DNA of 25,036 bases from Ophiothrix spiculata (Eukaryota; Echinodermata; Ophiuroidea; Amphilepidida; Ophiotrichidae), in the NCBI GenBank assembly GCA_000969725.1, contig JXSR01S002663.1, one strand, 5' to 3'. A model generated the notes under the pieces. That model worked only from the letters and a program-made list of their open reading frames with translations, did no database searches and was not told the DNA's origin. Shown here in pieces: positions 1-25,036 of the stretch (positions are counted from its first letter, which is position 1; every line of letters starts with the position of its first letter). The position numbers and the translations under genes are program-made.

Positions 1-481
1 TATTAAATTTTCAGATATGGATCACCTTTACCAGACACAATCACATGTGAATGTTTCATAGATCAAATGTATACTATTAAAATGTTGATCAAAAACTAAT
101 TTCAGTAAAAGCAGAATAAAATGAAAAAAACAAAAACACCAAAAAATTGATAAAAAGTAAATAATGCTTTCCTTTAATAATACATGCGGAATTACCAAAA
201 TTGAATTCAAAAAATGGCCATAACAGAAAAAGTAAGCATCTTTAGGCAAAAACAAACACAATAAGCCCCCCAAAATCAAAAGTCACGGGTGACAGAGGGA
301 ACTTCATTTTAACACTTTAACACACTTTGTGTGGCTCTTGAACCGTAGACTGTTTTCATACAGAACAATCATTTGAAAAATAAAAACAAATATGAAAACA
401 AACATAAAATTCATATTTCTGTGTACATTCATATTTTCCATTAGCATACTTTACATAACTTTGATAAATGAAGTGTTTCTA

Positions 482-793
482 TACAGGGTGTATCACGAAA
501 AAGGTCACAGTTGCAATTTAGAAAAATGTCATTAGATTTAAGAATATGGTTCAATTGGTCATTTTGTTCTAATAGACATGTTTACGAGTATAATTGAGTG
601 TAAAATCACCAGAGGGATTATTTGACCATTATTTGTGAACTGATCTCAAATGCAACTGTGCAAAGATCACAAACTAACTTTGGTGTTTTGGAATATATTG
701 ATGCAGATACGACCTTGTAGTGCTTAACCCTCGATGTCTTAATTTTTAAAATAGGAAGTATTTAACTGTGCCTTCTTTTTGATACACCCTGTA
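482..793. mobile_element. Mariner-like MITE with TACAGGGTGTATC ends
   Basis: Left end TACAGGGTGTATCA and right end TGATACACCCTGTA are inverted repeats, each flanked by TA (480-481 and 794-795). ACAGGGTGT ends with a TA duplication are typical of the Tc1/mariner superfamily. About 312 bp with no transposase frame, so non-autonomous. Located downstream of the KCP stop. Confidence 0.85.
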
Positions 794-2021
794 TAACTAA
801 TGAAGGGTTACAGTTTGCATATACCTGCAATATCATATTGAGTCATTTTTGTACCTGCCAGTGACAGTTTGGGTGAACTATAAACCTTGAAGGGGTTGTG
901 TAATGATTTTTTTTCCTTTTGAACTGAACCATTTGGTACACCAAATTTGTTTTAAATTGAATGATTGAGGAATTTCTGTACTTGGAGAACAAAACAATTT
1001 CATACATATACAGATTTTGTGTTTAATTTTCATAATGACTTGGCATTTAAAAAAATCGATTAGCCGCTATTAAAGCTGCTAGAAACATGATTAAATATTG
1101 GAATAAAAGAAAGCTGACAAAAAAAAAAAGCTACTTTATAAATTATTCTCATAAATTACACACAAGTATATAATATTTCAATTATTACCTTCAGAGGTAT
1201 TTGCACTTAGTGTTTTATTTATAGATAAAAGTTATAAAACAAACATTTTCAATTTCATAAATTTTTCAAATTAAATATTGTTAATTTATCAATTGTAGTC
1301 TGAACAATATTCATTGAAGTTTGGCAAAAACATCCAAAACAATATTTATCAAATATTAAAGAATGTGAGCGAATTTTAATTGGATTTGTCAAACAAAATG
1401 TTATCCATAATATTCATCGAAGTTGGCAAAAACATTCAGAATAATACTAATTGTAGTCTGACCATTGATGCAAATGTGGTCAATGTTCAGTTTCAAATTC
1501 AGAATTAATCTTTTCAGTCATACAAACAATTTTGATATCATAACAAACTGCATTGAATGATAGCAACACAATTTCAGATGTAATTATATTTTATGGTGTA
1601 AAGAGTAAACCATATCAAATAACGATGTTAATAGTTCTGAACATATCAAAATTGCATAGGTCTCTATTAGGCCAAATAAAAAAAGTATTTTTTTTCCCAA
1701 TTTTTTATGGTATATCAACAGTGAATTATAAGTTCTGACCTCCATATGTTGACATTTCTCAAATAAAGTGCTGTACAGATGAAATGATAAAATCAAAATT
1801 GATATCATCTGCAATGTCTCCCCTTTCGGGGTGAGGCATCATATTTATAGCTACAAAAAAAAGTATAGGAGTATTTTACTCCAAATATGTGCATGAATTT
1901 GTATTTGGTGAGGAAAAGTATGGTTTTCCAAAAAAAATAAGAATATTTAAAAAAATAAATCTTATATTAAAAAAATCACTTATTACTTTCTTTCCAGATC
2001 ACCAGATTTTATAAAGGTTTT

Positions 2022-2027
2022 TTTATT
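2022..2027 (-). promoter_or_regulatory. Candidate polyadenylation signal
   Basis: TTTATT on the plus strand gives AATAAA on the minus strand, about 390 bp after the KCP stop. It is the first exact AATAAA I see downstream of the stop. A TATAAA variant lies slightly closer, near 2055. Position and motif only; no transcript evidence. Confidence 0.4.
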
Positions 2028-2416
2028 TGGCTGAATATTGCTCAACAGGATTCATTTATATCTGCACAGAATATTTCTATTGACCTTTGTGTTTTTAGAC
2101 TTTAAATCTACTTATTGCTAAGGACATGATTAGCTTATTTTCAACTTATGTTTAAAACTCAAACTTCAAACCAATGCAATGTGTTTTCAGATATTAACTG
2201 TGTGTCAGATATTGTTTAAAAGCCATGATTCACATATTTTCAACTTATGTTTGAACACACTATAAATCAAACAATTCATTGGGTTTCAGAAATTAACTCC
2301 AAGCCAAATGTCTCGCTTATTATTGAACAGACTATAATTATATAAATTAATTTTGCATTTTCTGATGAATTCAACTATAAATGCTCATTGTTCAAATTAT
2401 TTTGAATAGTCTATAA

Positions 2417-25036
<22,620 letters not shown>

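Larger units (their letters stand above)
1..2416. other. Region downstream of KCP: no gene seen
   Basis: AT-rich, with only short open frames that show no domain signature. It holds the mariner-like MITE, a pair of ~40-bp direct repeats sharing GAAGTTTGGCAAAAACAT-like sequence near 1310 and 1411, the candidate poly(A) signal and diverged ~100-bp repeats at 2100-2450. Part of it is presumably KCP 3' UTR. Confidence 0.6.

Noticed and set aside
28..279. 83-codon open frame rich in phenylalanine and leucine on the minus strand
   Set aside because: Low-complexity AT-rich translation, no splice context and no recognisable domain.

Overview
The window is animal nuclear DNA. It is AT-rich, has short exons split by long GT-AG introns, many small inverted-repeat transposons, tRNA-derived SINE-like sequences and one assembly gap (745 N, 11381-12125). 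The repeat style and the protein encoded fit an invertebrate deuterostome such as an echinoderm or hemichordate, but the sequence alone does not fix the species.

One gene dominates: a kielin/chordin-like (KCP) secreted BMP regulator on the minus strand. It enters from the right edge and ends at a TAG stop at 2417-2419. I could place 20 coding exons (about 2.59 kb of coding sequence, roughly 860 residues) with consistent splice sites and reading phase. Read 5' to 3' (right to left) they encode at least ten von Willebrand factor C (VWC / chordin-type CR) domains (25036-7924), a von Willebrand factor D domain with its GDPH motif (7486-5596), a C8 cysteine-rich region (4272-3588) and a trypsin-inhibitor-like (TIL) domain (2625-2417). 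This order is that of KCP/kielin and BMPER/crossveinless-2. More than five VWC domains points to KCP/kielin rather than BMPER. The start codon, signal peptide and promoter lie beyond the window.

Most VWC domains are built from two exons: a first half (phase 1 in, phase 0 out, ending CxxCxC) and a second half (phase 0 in, phase 1 out, ending CCPxCx). This grammar predicts that one second-half exon is missing and should lie in the N gap.

The striking theme is local duplication of exon pieces inside the gene. There are seven head-to-tail copies of a 101-bp VWC half-exon (21690-22388), three 130-bp copies of the tail of a VWD/C8 exon (3834-4215), two decayed fragments of a complete VWC exon (13227-13440), and a duplicated first-half exon (10747-10829 and 11297-11379) separated by a transposon. 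In the first three cases the extra copies lie downstream of the real exon, and in the two regular arrays they keep the donor site but have no acceptor.

The introns carry many non-autonomous DNA transposons with visible terminal inverted repeats: mariner-like with TA ends, hAT-like with an 8-bp target duplication, TTAA-flanked, nested and back-to-back elements. They also hold two SINE-like insertions, a tRNA-Thr-like sequence and a strong hairpin. The left 2.4 kb is downstream of the gene and holds a mariner-like MITE and decayed repeats; I see no second gene.
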